Shown piece after piece: positions 17,130 through 25,572 of a stretch of 64,000 nucleotides of DNA. The notes beneath the pieces were generated by a model, which worked only from the letters and a program-made list of their open reading frames with translations, made no database searches and was not told the origin of the DNA. The stretch is from Hymenobacter algoricola (GTDB lineage: Bacteria > Bacteroidota > Bacteroidia > Cytophagales > Hymenobacteraceae): the NCBI RefSeq assembly GCF_039539525.1, contig NZ_BAABDH010000040.1, positions 1 through 64,000 of the forward strand, given 5' to 3'. Within the stretch, counting starts at the first letter, position 1. Each line of letters opens with the position of its first letter. Made by a program: the position numbers and the translations under genes.

Positions 17130-17789
17130 TTACTCGCCGCCGTTGATCATATCCGAAACGATGCCCTTATTCTTGGTCGATTCGGCCCACACCACGCCCA
17201 GCACGTGCAGCCCGGTAAAGGCCATGATCAGGTACATCGTCACGTTGTGAACCTCCTTCACGGTGTGCTCCAGCTGGTGCAGAAACTCAACGTCGTCGGC
17301 ATAGATCAGTACCAGCCCGGTCAGCACCATCACCACCAGCATCAGGTAAAAGGCGAGGTAGGAGTACTTGACCACCAGGGAGTGGCGGGCATCCTGCAGG
17401 TCGACGCCCTGCTGGCGGAAGTACTGCCGCGCCGTGCCCAGCTTGACGGCAAACCGCTGCTGGCCGCGCTGAAAGAACTCCAGCCCGATGCGGCCCAGCA
17501 GCAGCACCGACAGCGCCACGCCCAGGTAGATGTGCCAGTCCCAGATGCGGTGGCTGATGATGCGCGTCAGCCCGCGCACCTGCTCCTTGCTCATCGTGAC
17601 GCCCTGCTTCTGCAGCACGGCCTGAAACTCGGGCCCCACGGTCTTCATCTTCAGAATCACGAACAGAAACAGAATGGTAATCAGCAGGCCCGAAATGACG
17701 GCGGCACTGCTCCAGTGCCACAGCCGCAAAGCCAGGGAGTTCTTGTTGCCCACGGCGGGGTCGACGATGGCGGAGGAAGATACTTGCAT
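17130..17789 (-). CDS. Cytochrome b/b6 or b561-like membrane protein
   Basis: A 219-residue membrane protein with four main hydrophobic segments: SAAVISGLLITILFLFVIL, HIYLGVALSVLLLGRIG, YLAFYLMLVVMVLTGLVLIY and MYLIMAFTGLHVLGVVWAE. Conserved His residues suit two b hemes: RLWHWS in the first helix, WDWHIYLG in the second, and VKEVHNVTMYLIMAFTGLHVLG in the last. This is the layout of cytochrome b561-type proteins that pass electrons between the quinone pool and a partner dehydrogenase. No partner gene is adjacent. Heme ligation is inferred from the His spacing. Confidence 0.85.
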   Translation of the reverse strand: MQVSSSAIVDPAVGNKNSLALRLWHWSSAAVISGLLITILFLFVILKMKTVGPEFQAVLQKQGVTMSKEQVRGLTRIISHRIWDWHIYLGVALSVLLLGRIGLEFFQRGQQRFAVKLGTARQYFRQQGVDLQDARHSLVVKYSYLAFYLMLVVMVLTGLVLIYADDVEFLHQLEHTVKEVHNVTMYLIMAFTGLHVLGVVWAESTKNKGIVSDMINGGE

Positions 17790-17849
17790 CGGAGGAAAGG
17801 GTGGTAGAATGGCAGGTTGGCAAAGAAGCAGGAAGATAAGAACGGCAAT

Positions 17850-18200
17850 TTACTCCTTTAGCGCGGCCTCAATGTCGGGCAGGTACACCTGGTCCAGGAC
17901 CTCCACGCAGGGGTCGTGCCGGCCGTAGCCCTGCTGGTAGAGGGTGCGGGCCTGGCGGAAGCTGATGCGGGCGGAGGTGGCGTCGTGCAGCTGGCGGTAG
18001 GTGAGCCCCGGGTAGTACTCAAAAATCCGCTGCTCCTGGCACAGGTTAAAATCGGCGCGGTCGGGGCCGGGGTCGAAGACGATGGCCCCGACGTTCTGAC
18101 CCGGCCCGGCCCGCCGCCGCGGCCGGGTTTGCCAGTAGGTGAGGCCGGCCAGGGCGGGTGCCAGCAGGCCCAGGGCCAGGCGGCTTGGGGGCATCGGCAT
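17850..18200 (-). CDS. Small hypothetical protein with N-terminal hydrophobic segment
   Basis: I do not recognise this 116-residue protein. Residues 6-22 (SRLALGLLAPALAGLTYW) are hydrophobic and could be a signal anchor. The rest is soluble: DPGPDRADFNLCQEQRIFEYYPGLTYRQLHDATSARISFRQARTLYQQGY, with a helical Gln/Arg-rich stretch. It lies 36 nt downstream of the aminotransferase gene on the same strand and may share its transcript. Either of two Met codons (18200 or 18194) may be the start. Confidence 0.6.
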   Translation of the reverse strand: MPMPPSRLALGLLAPALAGLTYWQTRPRRRAGPGQNVGAIVFDPGPDRADFNLCQEQRIFEYYPGLTYRQLHDATSARISFRQARTLYQQGYGRHDPCVEVLDQVYLPDIEAALKE

Positions 18201-18236
18201 ACGGAATGAGGCAGGTAGAGAAGCGGCTTGGAGTTG

Positions 18237-19433
18237 CTAGGCCGTACGCCCGGGATAGATGGTCAGCGCCAGGGCCAGGCAGTCCATGGCCTGGTCCAGC
18301 ACCTCGACATTGCGCACGTAGGCCAGGCGGGCTTCCTGCCGGCCCAGCCCGGGCGTGGCGTAAAAGCCCGCTGCCGGGGAAATCATCAGCGTCTGGCCTT
18401 CGTGCTCGAACTCCTCCAGCAGCCACTGGGCAAAGCGGCTGGTATCGTCGACGGGCAGGTGGGCCATAACGTAAAAAGCCCCGCTGGGTACCGGACATAC
18501 CACGCCCGGCATGGCCTGCAGGCGCTTTACGAGCAGGTTGCGGCGGCTCAGGTACTCGGCTTTGGCGTCATCGAAGTAGGTAGCGGGCAGGTCGGTGGCG
18601 GCTTCGCCCAGCAGCTGGGCCAGGCCGGGCGGGCTCACCCGCATCTGGGCAAACTTCAGCGCCACTTCCTGCACGGCCCTGTTCTTGGTCACCAGCGCCC
18701 CGATGCGGGCCCCGCAGGCACTGTAGCGCTTCGAAATGGTGTCGATAAGCACCACGTGCTGCTCCAGCCCGGCCAGGTGCAGGGCGCTGACGTAGGGCGC
18801 ATCGTAGCAGAACTCCCGGTAGGCCTCGTCGGACAGCAGAAACAGGTGGTGGCGCAAGCACAGGTCGCGCAGCTGCTCCAGCTCGGTGCGGCTGTACACG
18901 TAGCCGGTGGGGTTGCTGGGGTTGCAGACCAGAATGGCTTTGGTGCGCGGCGTAATCACCCGCTCCAGCTCGGCAATGGGCGGCAGGGCGTAGTCGTGCT
19001 CGATGTGGGAGGTGACGGGCACGATATGCACGCCCGCCGCCACCGCAAACGACGGATACGCGCCGTAGAACGGCTCCGGAATAATCACCTCGTCGCCGGG
19101 GTTCAGGCAGGAAAGCAGCGCAAACAGGATGGCCTCACTGCCGCCCGCCGTCACCAGAATATCCGGGGCAGCTACGTCGATGCCCACGCCCTGGTAGTAG
19201 TGGGCCAGCTTGCGGCGGTAGGAATCGTGGCCGGCGCTGGGGCTGTACTCCAGCACCCGGATATCGGCCTGCTGCACGGCGGCCAGCACCGACGGTGGGG
19301 TTTCGATGTCGGGCTGGCCGATGTTGAGGTGGTGAACGGTGAGGCCGCGCTGCTTGGCGGCGTCGGCGTAGGGCGTGAGCTTGCGAAAAGGGGACCAAGG
19401 CATTGCCTGCCCGCGCTGCGATACTTCCAACAT
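18237..19433 (-). CDS. PLP-dependent class I/II aminotransferase
   Basis: A 398-residue fold-type I aminotransferase that should transfer amino groups between an amino acid and a 2-oxo acid. Visible family features are LNIGQPDIETP near the N-terminus, ILVTAGGSEAILFAL (cofactor phosphate loop), VCNPSNPTGYVYS, LLSDEAYREF, and the Schiff-base Lys235 in DTISKRYSACGARIG. The C-terminal Arg that binds the substrate carboxylate is probably in RLAYVRN. The start at 19433 (MLEVSQRGQAMPWSP) is used because upstream codons are poor in family character and would cross into the divergent DinB gene. Substrate specificity (aspartate or aromatic) cannot be decided. Confidence 0.93.
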   Translation of the reverse strand: MLEVSQRGQAMPWSPFRKLTPYADAAKQRGLTVHHLNIGQPDIETPPSVLAAVQQADIRVLEYSPSAGHDSYRRKLAHYYQGVGIDVAAPDILVTAGGSEAILFALLSCLNPGDEVIIPEPFYGAYPSFAVAAGVHIVPVTSHIEHDYALPPIAELERVITPRTKAILVCNPSNPTGYVYSRTELEQLRDLCLRHHLFLLSDEAYREFCYDAPYVSALHLAGLEQHVVLIDTISKRYSACGARIGALVTKNRAVQEVALKFAQMRVSPPGLAQLLGEAATDLPATYFDDAKAEYLSRRNLLVKRLQAMPGVVCPVPSGAFYVMAHLPVDDTSRFAQWLLEEFEHEGQTLMISPAAGFYATPGLGRQEARLAYVRNVEVLDQAMDCLALALTIYPGRTA

Positions 19434-19552
19434 AGCGGCAAGATAGGCGGCTGGGGTAGGAAAGCCCGCGGCAAACGCACTATTTATGCGGCCGGCCGGC
19501 TGGTGAGAGCGGGCCGGGCCAACAACTCCCGCCCCCGGCCGTTTTACCGGGC

Positions 19553-20080
19553 ATGACCCAACCTCCAAGTCTGCCCGAAGTGTGGCTGCGCGGCCCGCTG
19601 CCCGGGTTTGCTCCCCTGCTCCAGCCCGTAGCGCACGCGCTGCTGCAGGCCCGCGAAGAGCTAACCAGCCTGATGGCGGGCTTTGCCGACGCCCTGCTCT
19701 GGCAGACGCCCGCCGGGCTGGCTTCCCCCGGCTTCCATCTGCAGCACCTGGCCGGCGTGCTGGACCGCCTGACCACCTACGCCCGGGCCGAGGTGCTGAG
19801 TCCGGCGCAGCTGGCGTATTTGCAGGCCGAAGGAGCAGGGCCGACTACCCCGGGCACCACGGCCGCGCTGGTGCAGGCCTTCAGCGCCCAGGTCGACCAG
19901 GCGCTGGCGCAGCTACGGGCCACGCCGGCGGCCAGCCTGCCGGAGAGCCGGGGCGTGGGCCGGGCCCAGGTGCCGGCTACCGTGCTGGGGCTGCTGGTAC
20001 ACGCCGCCGAGCACACCATGCGCCACCTGGGCCAGCTGCTGGTCACGGTGCGGGTGCTGCAGGCCGGTTTCACGGGTTAA
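19553..20080 (+). CDS. DinB family protein
   Basis: A 175-residue four-helix-bundle protein of the DinB/YfiT superfamily. These proteins usually hold a metal with three His and often act as thiol-dependent (bacillithiol, mycothiol or glutathione) transferases. Candidate ligands are His in SPGFHLQHLAGVLDRL and two His in LVHAAEHTMRHLGQL, spaced as in the family. There is no signal peptide. The next gene begins 5 nt after its stop, so the two are probably one transcript. Function beyond the fold is unknown. Confidence 0.85.
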   Translation: MTQPPSLPEVWLRGPLPGFAPLLQPVAHALLQAREELTSLMAGFADALLWQTPAGLASPGFHLQHLAGVLDRLTTYARAEVLSPAQLAYLQAEGAGPTTPGTTAALVQAFSAQVDQALAQLRATPAASLPESRGVGRAQVPATVLGLLVHAAEHTMRHLGQLLVTVRVLQAGFTG

Positions 20081-20085
20081 AACGG

Positions 20086-20541
20086 ATGTTTTTTCAGTTA
20101 TTTGCTCAACTCATGGCACGCTCCAAAGACCGAAATACGCCGTCCGCGCCCATGGTGGGGGCTACTGTCGAGGAGTGCCGGCAGCAGCTGCTCCAACTCC
20201 TCAAAAGCGGGGAGTACGCGCTGTCCTGCGCCGATAAGGAAGGCTACCGAACGCTGTGCTGCTACCGCCAGGCCTACCTGTTCGTGGCCGTCGGCGACGA
20301 GGGCACCAGCGTGCTGCGCCTGCCCCACGACGAGGCGCTGCTGACTCATCTCGAGCAGCAGATCGGGGGGAAGTACGTGCCGGAAAACGGCAGCCTGCGC
20401 TGGACCTACGAGCTGACGGCCGCCGAAAAGCTGGAGCGGTGGCAGGCGCTGCAGGCCCGGCTGACGCCATTTGCCGAGTCCGGCCGCGGGTTTGTAGCCC
20501 GGGCGCTGCGGGAGCTGGCCGAAATTTTGGGTGTGCCGTAA
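20086..20541 (+). CDS. Hypothetical protein downstream of DinB gene
   Basis: A 151-residue soluble protein I do not recognise. It starts 5 nt after the DinB-family stop codon; a second in-frame ATG at 20113 (MARSKDRN) is an alternative start. The sequence alternates short strands and helices (GEYALSCADKEGYRTLCCYRQAYLFVAVGDEGTSVLRLP) and ends with a long helix (AEKLERWQALQARL...ALRELAEILGVP). Codon use is like that of its neighbours. The tight spacing suggests co-expression with the DinB protein. Confidence 0.65.
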   Translation: MFFQLFAQLMARSKDRNTPSAPMVGATVEECRQQLLQLLKSGEYALSCADKEGYRTLCCYRQAYLFVAVGDEGTSVLRLPHDEALLTHLEQQIGGKYVPENGSLRWTYELTAAEKLERWQALQARLTPFAESGRGFVARALRELAEILGVP

Positions 20542-20837
20542 GCCCGCTACCGTGCCCAGCACTAAGGGCAGCGGGGGCCAGGATGCCTGCAGCCGTACGG
20601 GGAAAGACAAAGTGCAGCTGCAGAAGAAGCCAAGGGGCGTTTTGGCATAAATTCTCCTAGAGGAAATATGCAGTGCCTGGCCGCGCGCCGGCCAACAATT
20701 AAGATCACCTGAGCGGGCCGAAGGCGGACAATGCTGCTGCTAAGCTCCGCCTGCACGGCTGAGAGGGGAAAGCTTAACCTAACACATTGATCCTGGTTGC
20801 CGTACACTGCCACAGTATTCACCTAAGCTTACCCACC

Positions 20838-21545
20838 ATGGATAACCCGCAAAACTCCGGCCGCACCGGCCAGAATGACTATGGCCAGAACGACTACGGC
20901 CAGTCGTACTCCTCCACTTCTACTTCCACTTCTACCGATACGCTGGCGGATAAGGCCGCGCAATGGCTCAACAAGGGCAGCATGGGCGAAATGCTCGGCA
21001 AGCTCAGCACCACCCAGAAAGTACTCGGCGGTGCTTTGCTCGTGCTCGGCGCCGGCGCCCTGCTGCGCGGCAGCAAAGGGGGCTCAGCGGCTAAATCCGC
21101 GGCCAAAGGCGGCCAGGCCGGCACGCTCAACGAGCTGCTGTACTTCGTCAACGACCGGATCGAGGGCTACCAGCGGGCCGCCGACGAAAGCCAGGACGCC
21201 CAGCTCAGCGGCTACTACAAGCAGCTGGTCAGCCAGAGCCAGCAGTTTTCCAATGAGCTGAACGGCTACCTGCGTCAGCAGGGCGGCGAGCGGCAGACCA
21301 GCACCACCGCCAAGGGCAAGCTCTACCGCGTCTGGATGGATGCCAAAGCCGCTGTAACGGGCCACGACGAAAAAGCCATCCTCGGCTCCAATGTCTACGG
21401 CGAGGAGTGGGCCCTGAAAGCCTACCAGGAAGCCCTTGATGATCATACGCTGACCGGTACGCTGCGCCAGGCCGTGGAGCGCCAGTACGGCCAGTCGCAG
21501 AAAACCTACAAGGAGCTGCAGAAGCTGGAAAGCCAGCAGGCCTAA
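20838..21545 (+). CDS. PA2169/DUF2383 four-helix-bundle stress protein
   Basis: A 235-residue protein. The first 35 residues are low complexity (two NDYGQ repeats followed by STSTSTST). Then comes a short hydrophobic glycine-rich segment, KVLGGALLVLGAGALL. The C-terminal 135 residues (LNELLYFVNDRIEGYQRAADESQD...SQSQQFSNELNGYL) form the ferritin-like DUF2383 bundle of PA2169-type proteins, which are often linked to general stress. The ATG at 20838 follows a clear intergenic leader. A strong terminator follows, so it is a single gene. Function is not established for the family. Confidence 0.88.
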   Translation: MDNPQNSGRTGQNDYGQNDYGQSYSSTSTSTSTDTLADKAAQWLNKGSMGEMLGKLSTTQKVLGGALLVLGAGALLRGSKGGSAAKSAAKGGQAGTLNELLYFVNDRIEGYQRAADESQDAQLSGYYKQLVSQSQQFSNELNGYLRQQGGERQTSTTAKGKLYRVWMDAKAAVTGHDEKAILGSNVYGEEWALKAYQEALDDHTLTGTLRQAVERQYGQSQKTYKELQKLESQQA

Positions 21546-21566
21546 GCCGGCCGACGGGCTAAACTG

Positions 21567-21603
21567 AAAGCAGGGCATCCGATACCGGGTGCCCTGCTTT
21601 TTG
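21567..21603 (+). terminator. Terminator of the DUF2383 gene
   Basis: AAAGCAGGGCA pairs with TGCCCTGCTTT around a loop and runs into TTTTT, 21 nt after the stop codon. Confidence 0.9.
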
Positions 21604-21633
21604 GTGGACGGGCCAGGGCCAGCGGCCGGAGTG

Positions 21634-21933
21634 CTAGGCTTTGAACAGCCTCCGCTCGGCCCAGAACGTGCCGAAGGGAACCACGGACACCACCAGGGCC
21701 AGCAGCGCCTTGCGCCACGACCAGCCCAGGGCCACGCTCACCTGCACCACCAGCAGCACGTAGAGCACAAACAGCACGCCGTGGACCATTCCCACCACGC
21801 GCACCGCGTCGGGCTGCCCGGCCAGGTATTTTAGCGGCATAGCAATACCCAGCAGCACCAGAAAGGATACGCCTTCCAGAAAACCCACCACCCGCAGGCG
21901 GCCCAGCGAAGTCAGCAACAGAGAAGCAAGCAT
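21634..21933 (-). CDS. DUF3817 family small membrane protein
   Basis: A 99-residue membrane protein with three hydrophobic segments. GRLRVVGFLEGVSFLVLLGIAMPLKY, then VGMVHGVLFVLYVLLVVQV, and a final LALVVSVVPFGTFWAERRL fit DUF3817, whose members often sit in bacterial integral membrane operons of unknown function. The HG in the second helix and the FWAER end are characteristic. I chose the ATG at 21933 because it starts right before the first helix. It is convergent with the DUF2383 gene and 31 nt downstream of another membrane protein gene. Confidence 0.88.
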   Translation of the reverse strand: MLASLLLTSLGRLRVVGFLEGVSFLVLLGIAMPLKYLAGQPDAVRVVGMVHGVLFVLYVLLVVQVSVALGWSWRKALLALVVSVVPFGTFWAERRLFKA

Positions 21934-21964
21934 GATACGGGAGTTCAGATGAGGCCGCAAGGTA

Positions 21965-22543
21965 CTACTGAACGATGCTTACCGGTGGCTGCCACCGGCC
22001 GGCCGGCGGTATCACCGCCCGCTGACCCTGCACGATGATTTGCCCGGTGTCGGCAGCAGTGTAGGCGTGGGGAAAAGCGGGCAGCGGGTGGCGCTGCACC
22101 AGACCGGCCAGCAGAGGGCGCACCTGGTACACGGCCATGCTGTCCACGCCCAGGGAGCCTTGGTAGGGGGTGTTGTAGATGGGGAAGCGGGAGTGGTCGG
22201 GGAGGGCCTGTTCGAATACGGGGTAACAGCCCACGGCGGAGCTCAGATTGAGTAGGATCAGGAAAAAGCCGAGCAGGTAAAACGGGCTGCCCGCCACCAG
22301 CAAGCCCAGGTACAGCAGCACCGCTGCCCGCCGCCACCACTGCTGCCGGCTGAGCAGCAGCAGCGTGCCGGGCCCCAGCACAACCAAGCCCAGCAGCATG
22401 AGCAGCTCGCCCAGGTTGTTGAGCAGGACGGACTCAAACCGAACCTCGGCGCAGTAAAGCCCGAAAGCCAGGGCCGCCAGGAGGGTGAGAGTCCCAAAAA
22501 ACCGGATCAGGATGGGGTAAATGGAAATAGAGGCAGGGGGCAT
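21965..22543 (-). CDS. Hypothetical membrane protein
   Basis: A 192-residue protein with about four hydrophobic segments in the first 120 residues (LIRFFGTLTLLAALAFGLYC, NLGELLMLLGLVVLGPGTLLLL, AAVLLYLGLLVAGSPFYLLGFFLILLNL). A soluble, probably periplasmic, C-terminal part of about 80 residues follows: YPVFEQALPDHSRFPIYNTPYQG...AYTAADTGQIIVQGQ. No family is recognised. An ATG 27 nt upstream (22570) is an alternative start. The next gene, DUF3817, begins 31 nt beyond its stop, so a two-gene operon is likely. Confidence 0.65.
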   Translation of the reverse strand: MPPASISIYPILIRFFGTLTLLAALAFGLYCAEVRFESVLLNNLGELLMLLGLVVLGPGTLLLLSRQQWWRRAAVLLYLGLLVAGSPFYLLGFFLILLNLSSAVGCYPVFEQALPDHSRFPIYNTPYQGSLGVDSMAVYQVRPLLAGLVQRHPLPAFPHAYTAADTGQIIVQGQRAVIPPAGRWQPPVSIVQ

Positions 22544-22789
22544 AAAATAAAACAGGAAAAGAATTAACAACGCTTTGAGTCGGCCGGGGAAGTAGACTCC
22601 GTGGCTACCAGGCTACCAGGCTACTACATCTGCGGAAAGATGGCGCCGCCGGATCGACGCCCGGGGCAAGTACCAGTTCCTGCGAATATACAGGCAACGC
22701 TATGCGCGGGCGGCGCATCTGTCGGGGAGTACGCCAGCCAGAAGCAATCCGCTTCTCCCGCGCGGCCGAACATCTATCCTCGTTGCTCT

Positions 22790-24277
22790 ATGAAAATTTC
22801 CCAAACAACCCGCCAAAGCAGCCTTAAGTGGCTGCTGCTCGTGCTGCTGACCTTCTTCTCTTATCAGGCTTCGGCCCAGGTCCCCGCCGACAGCGTCGAT
22901 CAGCTCGTGCAGCGCGCTATGCAGCAGCTGCGGATTCCGGGCCTGCAGCTGGCGGTGGTCCGCCACGGCAAAATCGTGAAGCTGGGCAGCTACGGCGTGG
23001 CCAACGTGCAGGACTCGGTGCCGGTGACTACGCAAACCCGCTTTTTCCTTAACTCCATCACCAAGGCCTTCGTGGGCGTGGCCGTGATGCAGCTCGTGGA
23101 AGCCGGCAAGCTGGATGTGGCCGCGCCGGTGGGCCGCTACCTGCCCGAGCTGCCCGCCGCCTGGCACCCGGTCACCGTCCGGCAGCTGCTCACCCACACC
23201 TCCGGCCTGCCCGACATTATGCCGGAGGACGCGCTGGTAACTGAAAACAACGAGAAAACCGCCTGGGCCCAGGTGCAAACCCAGCCGCTGGACTTTCCGG
23301 CCGGCGAAAAGTTTGCCTACAACCAAACCAACTACCTGCTGCTGGGCCGCCTTATCGACAAGCTCAGCGGGCAGCCCTTCGCCGAGTTTGTCCGGCAGCG
23401 CCAGCTCGACGTGGTCGGCATGCCCCGCACCAGCGCCGGCGATGCCCACGACGTGCTGCCCCACGGCGCCCGCGGCTACACCTTTACTCACTACAGCAAC
23501 GGGCAGGTGCGCCGCGGCAAGGAGCTGCGCAACCTGTTCGAGGTGTTTCCGCCGTCCCTGCGCTCGGCCGCCGGTAGGAGCTCCACGGCCGAGGAAATGG
23601 CCCGCTGGCTGATTGCCCTGCAACAGGGCCAGCTGCTGCAGCCCGCCAGCCTCCCCACGCTCTGGACGGCCGGCCGCCTCAACGACGGCTCCGAGCGGGG
23701 CTTCGGCGGCAAGCTCACCGGCTACGCCCTGGGCTGGCCTACGGTTACGCGGGCCGAACACCCGGCCGTGGCGCCGGTGGGCGGCGGCCGCTCCGCCGTG
23801 TTCGTCTACCCCCAGGACGAGCTGGCCATCGTGGTGCTGACCAACCTGCAAGGAGCCAGCCCCGAGCGGTTCGTCGATGCGCTGGCGGCCCATTACCTGC
23901 CCGATATGCGCGTGGCCGACGGCTTCGGCCTGCCGCCCACCCTGCGCGCCCTGCACCGCACCCTGCGCCGGCGCGGCTTCAGCCACCTGGAAGAAGAAGT
24001 GAAGAAAGCCCGCCGCCAAAACCCGGCCTACGCCCTGCCCGAGGATGCCGTCAACGCCTGGGGCTACTCACTGGTGGAGCAGGGCCAGCTGACCGACGCG
24101 CTGGCCGTGTTTCAGCTCAACGTCCGCCTCTACCCCGGCAGCGCCAACGCCTACGACAGCCTGGGCGAAACCTACGCCGAGGTGGGCAACAAACCCCTGG
24201 CCACCAAGAACTACCAGCGCGCCCTGGCCCTGAACCCCAAAAACACCACGGCCGCGCAGTATCTGCAAAACCAGTAA
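22790..24277 (+). CDS. Serine hydrolase (beta-lactamase family) with C-terminal TPR
   Basis: A 495-residue secreted hydrolase. The signal peptide (MKISQTTRQSSLKWLLLVLLTFFSYQASAQ) follows the ATG at 22790; the open frame upstream of it looks non-coding. The catalytic motif is SITK (Ser89-Lys92). Instead of a canonical YxN the protein has YNQTNY, and instead of HTG it has VGGGRSA, so it is likely not a true beta-lactamase. The last 110 residues hold TPR-like helices (AVNAWGYSLVEQGQLTDALAVFQ...SANAYDSLGETYAEVGNKPLATKNYQRALALNP). This fusion is common in Bacteroidota. It is probably a periplasmic peptidase or esterase of unknown target. Confidence 0.9.
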   Translation: MKISQTTRQSSLKWLLLVLLTFFSYQASAQVPADSVDQLVQRAMQQLRIPGLQLAVVRHGKIVKLGSYGVANVQDSVPVTTQTRFFLNSITKAFVGVAVMQLVEAGKLDVAAPVGRYLPELPAAWHPVTVRQLLTHTSGLPDIMPEDALVTENNEKTAWAQVQTQPLDFPAGEKFAYNQTNYLLLGRLIDKLSGQPFAEFVRQRQLDVVGMPRTSAGDAHDVLPHGARGYTFTHYSNGQVRRGKELRNLFEVFPPSLRSAAGRSSTAEEMARWLIALQQGQLLQPASLPTLWTAGRLNDGSERGFGGKLTGYALGWPTVTRAEHPAVAPVGGGRSAVFVYPQDELAIVVLTNLQGASPERFVDALAAHYLPDMRVADGFGLPPTLRALHRTLRRRGFSHLEEEVKKARRQNPAYALPEDAVNAWGYSLVEQGQLTDALAVFQLNVRLYPGSANAYDSLGETYAEVGNKPLATKNYQRALALNPKNTTAAQYLQNQ

Positions 24278-24400
24278 ATCCCGGTAGCTGAGGCTTAGCC
24301 CAGGAAAGTCAATCCGGCCGGTTTAAAAGCGCTTTATGCTCATCGGGCGGCCACTTGGCCGAAGCATCTGCCGCTACATTGGACTAGTAATTTAAATTCG

Positions 24401-24560
24401 TCTGTCATCCTGAACGGAGCAGAGCGAAGTGAAGGACCTTCCTCCAAGTCTCTGCGAAAATTGATTCAGTGCAAAAAGCCCTTTCCTTCGCTATGGAAAG
24501 GGCTTTTTGCATTGAAGTTAGCCTGTAAGCTAAAGGACGAAGGTCCTTCGCGGGCGGCCG
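24401..24560. repeat. Palindromic TGTCATCCTGA...GAAGGACCTTC element
   Basis: The left arm begins CGTCTGTCATCCTGA and runs to GAAGGACCTTCCTCC. A right arm GGACGAAGGTCCTTCGCGG lies near 24536-24554 in the opposite direction. The pair brackets a terminator-like hairpin at 24473-24511. The same left-arm sequence recurs at 28526 and, diverged, at 15219. No gene is seen elsewhere in the gap 24278-24674. Confidence 0.6.
24473..24511. terminator. Bidirectional hairpin terminator
   Basis: AAAAAGCCCTTTCC pairs with GGAAAGGGCTTTTT. The stem is flanked by A and T runs, so it can work on either strand, between the convergent serine hydrolase (+) and GNAT (-) genes. Confidence 0.8.
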
Positions 24561-24674
24561 CCAGATAAGGGATGATGGATGATATCGGGGTGGTTATTGA
24601 ACGTTCGCCCGCCAATTGCCCGGGTTCCGGACTTGCTGCGCCCCTGCCCGGAATGACGCGGATACCGTCGGGCC

Positions 24675-25232
24675 TTACGGTCGAGTGGGCTGGGCCAGGC
24701 GCTCCAGCAGCACGGCGGGCTCGTCGTGGTAGGTGGTGCGGGCGTACTCGCGGTAGCCGAACTTCTCGGCAATGCGGCGGGAGGCCCCGTTGTCGGGGTG
24801 CATGAGGCAGACGGTGCGGGCGCCCCGGAAGTGGGCGTCGCCCCAGGCCTGCACGGCCCGCACGGCTTCGGTGGCGTAGCCGCGGCCGTGGGTGGCGGCA
24901 TCGAGCACCCAGCCGATTTCCGGGGCCTCACCGATGGCCGGCTCGATGGTGCGCTTGCGGTCCACGAAGCCGACGGAGCCGATAAAGCGGCCGGTGGCCT
25001 TTTCCTCCACGGCCCAGAAGCCGTAGCCCCGCAGCGTCCAGTGGCCGGCGCTGCGCATCAGGGTGCTCCAGCAGTCTTCCTCGCTCATGGGCTTGCCGGT
25101 GAGGTAGCGGTAGAAGTCGGGCTGCTGAAACATGGCCAGGAAGGCCGGCAGGTCGGCGGGGGAGTAGCCGCGCAGCCACAGGCGGGCCGTTTCCAGGACC
25201 GGGACGGGGTGGTGGGGAGCAGGGGTGGGCAT
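24675..25232 (-). CDS. GNAT family N-acetyltransferase
   Basis: A 185-residue acetyltransferase of the RimJ/RimL type (Acetyltransf_3), which moves acetyl from acetyl-CoA to an amino group of a protein or small molecule. Recognisable parts are the first strand VLETARLWLRGYSPADLPAFL, GYGFWAVEEKATGRFIGSVGF, EIGWVLDAATHGRGYATEAVRAV with the CoA pyrophosphate loop, and HPDNGASRRIAEKFGY. The ATG at 25232 gives a standard N-terminus; the open frame further upstream is 21-nt tandem repeat and is unlikely to be translated. A TATCTTTC box (minus strand, near 25271) resembles the -7 promoter element. Confidence 0.92.
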   Translation of the reverse strand: MPTPAPHHPVPVLETARLWLRGYSPADLPAFLAMFQQPDFYRYLTGKPMSEEDCWSTLMRSAGHWTLRGYGFWAVEEKATGRFIGSVGFVDRKRTIEPAIGEAPEIGWVLDAATHGRGYATEAVRAVQAWGDAHFRGARTVCLMHPDNGASRRIAEKFGYREYARTTYHDEPAVLLERLAQPTRP

Positions 25233-25308
25233 GGGGATTGGTAGTGTAGGAGGGTAGGAAGGCGAAAGATAGGGGAGGGGAAATATAGCGGGCACGGTCG
25301 CCACAGGC

Positions 25309-25496
25309 TTGGGCATACTCGGAAACTGCCTGGGCACAGTCTGGAAAGGCTTGGGCACGGCTTGGAAGCCGTTGGGCACCATCCGGCAGTCGTTGGGCAG
25401 CTTCCGGGAGGCTTGGGCACCATCCGGCAGTCGTTGGGCCGGGTCCGGAAGTCGTTGGGCAGCCTCTGAAAGTTGTTGGGCCGGGTCGGGAATTTA
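25309..25496. repeat. Nine imperfect 21-nt tandem repeats
   Basis: Units begin with TTGGGC(A/C) at 25309, 25330 (CTGGGC variant), 25351, 25372, 25393, 25413, 25434, 25455 and 25476. The spacing is 21 nt except for one 20-nt unit. A typical unit is CGTTGGGCACCATCCGGCAG. The 20-nt unit breaks a continuous seven-residue repeat, and no start or signal is seen, so it is probably not coding. It lies in the divergent region between the GNAT gene and the split gene. Confidence 0.8.
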
Positions 25497-25572
25497 ATGG
25501 GCGGGAGCCGGTAGTAGCAGCGCGGTATTTCTATATATTACACTTATTGTTCAACCTGTTACTGTTCTAGCT

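Noticed and set aside
25309..25496. Possible CRISPR array
   Set aside because: The 21-nt units are contiguous and degenerate, with no spacers and no cas genes nearby.
25309..25497. Open frame of about 60 codons with a seven-residue repeat over the 21-nt array
   Set aside because: One unit is 20 nt, no ribosome site or signal is visible, and both strands stay open simply because the GC-rich repeat lacks stops.
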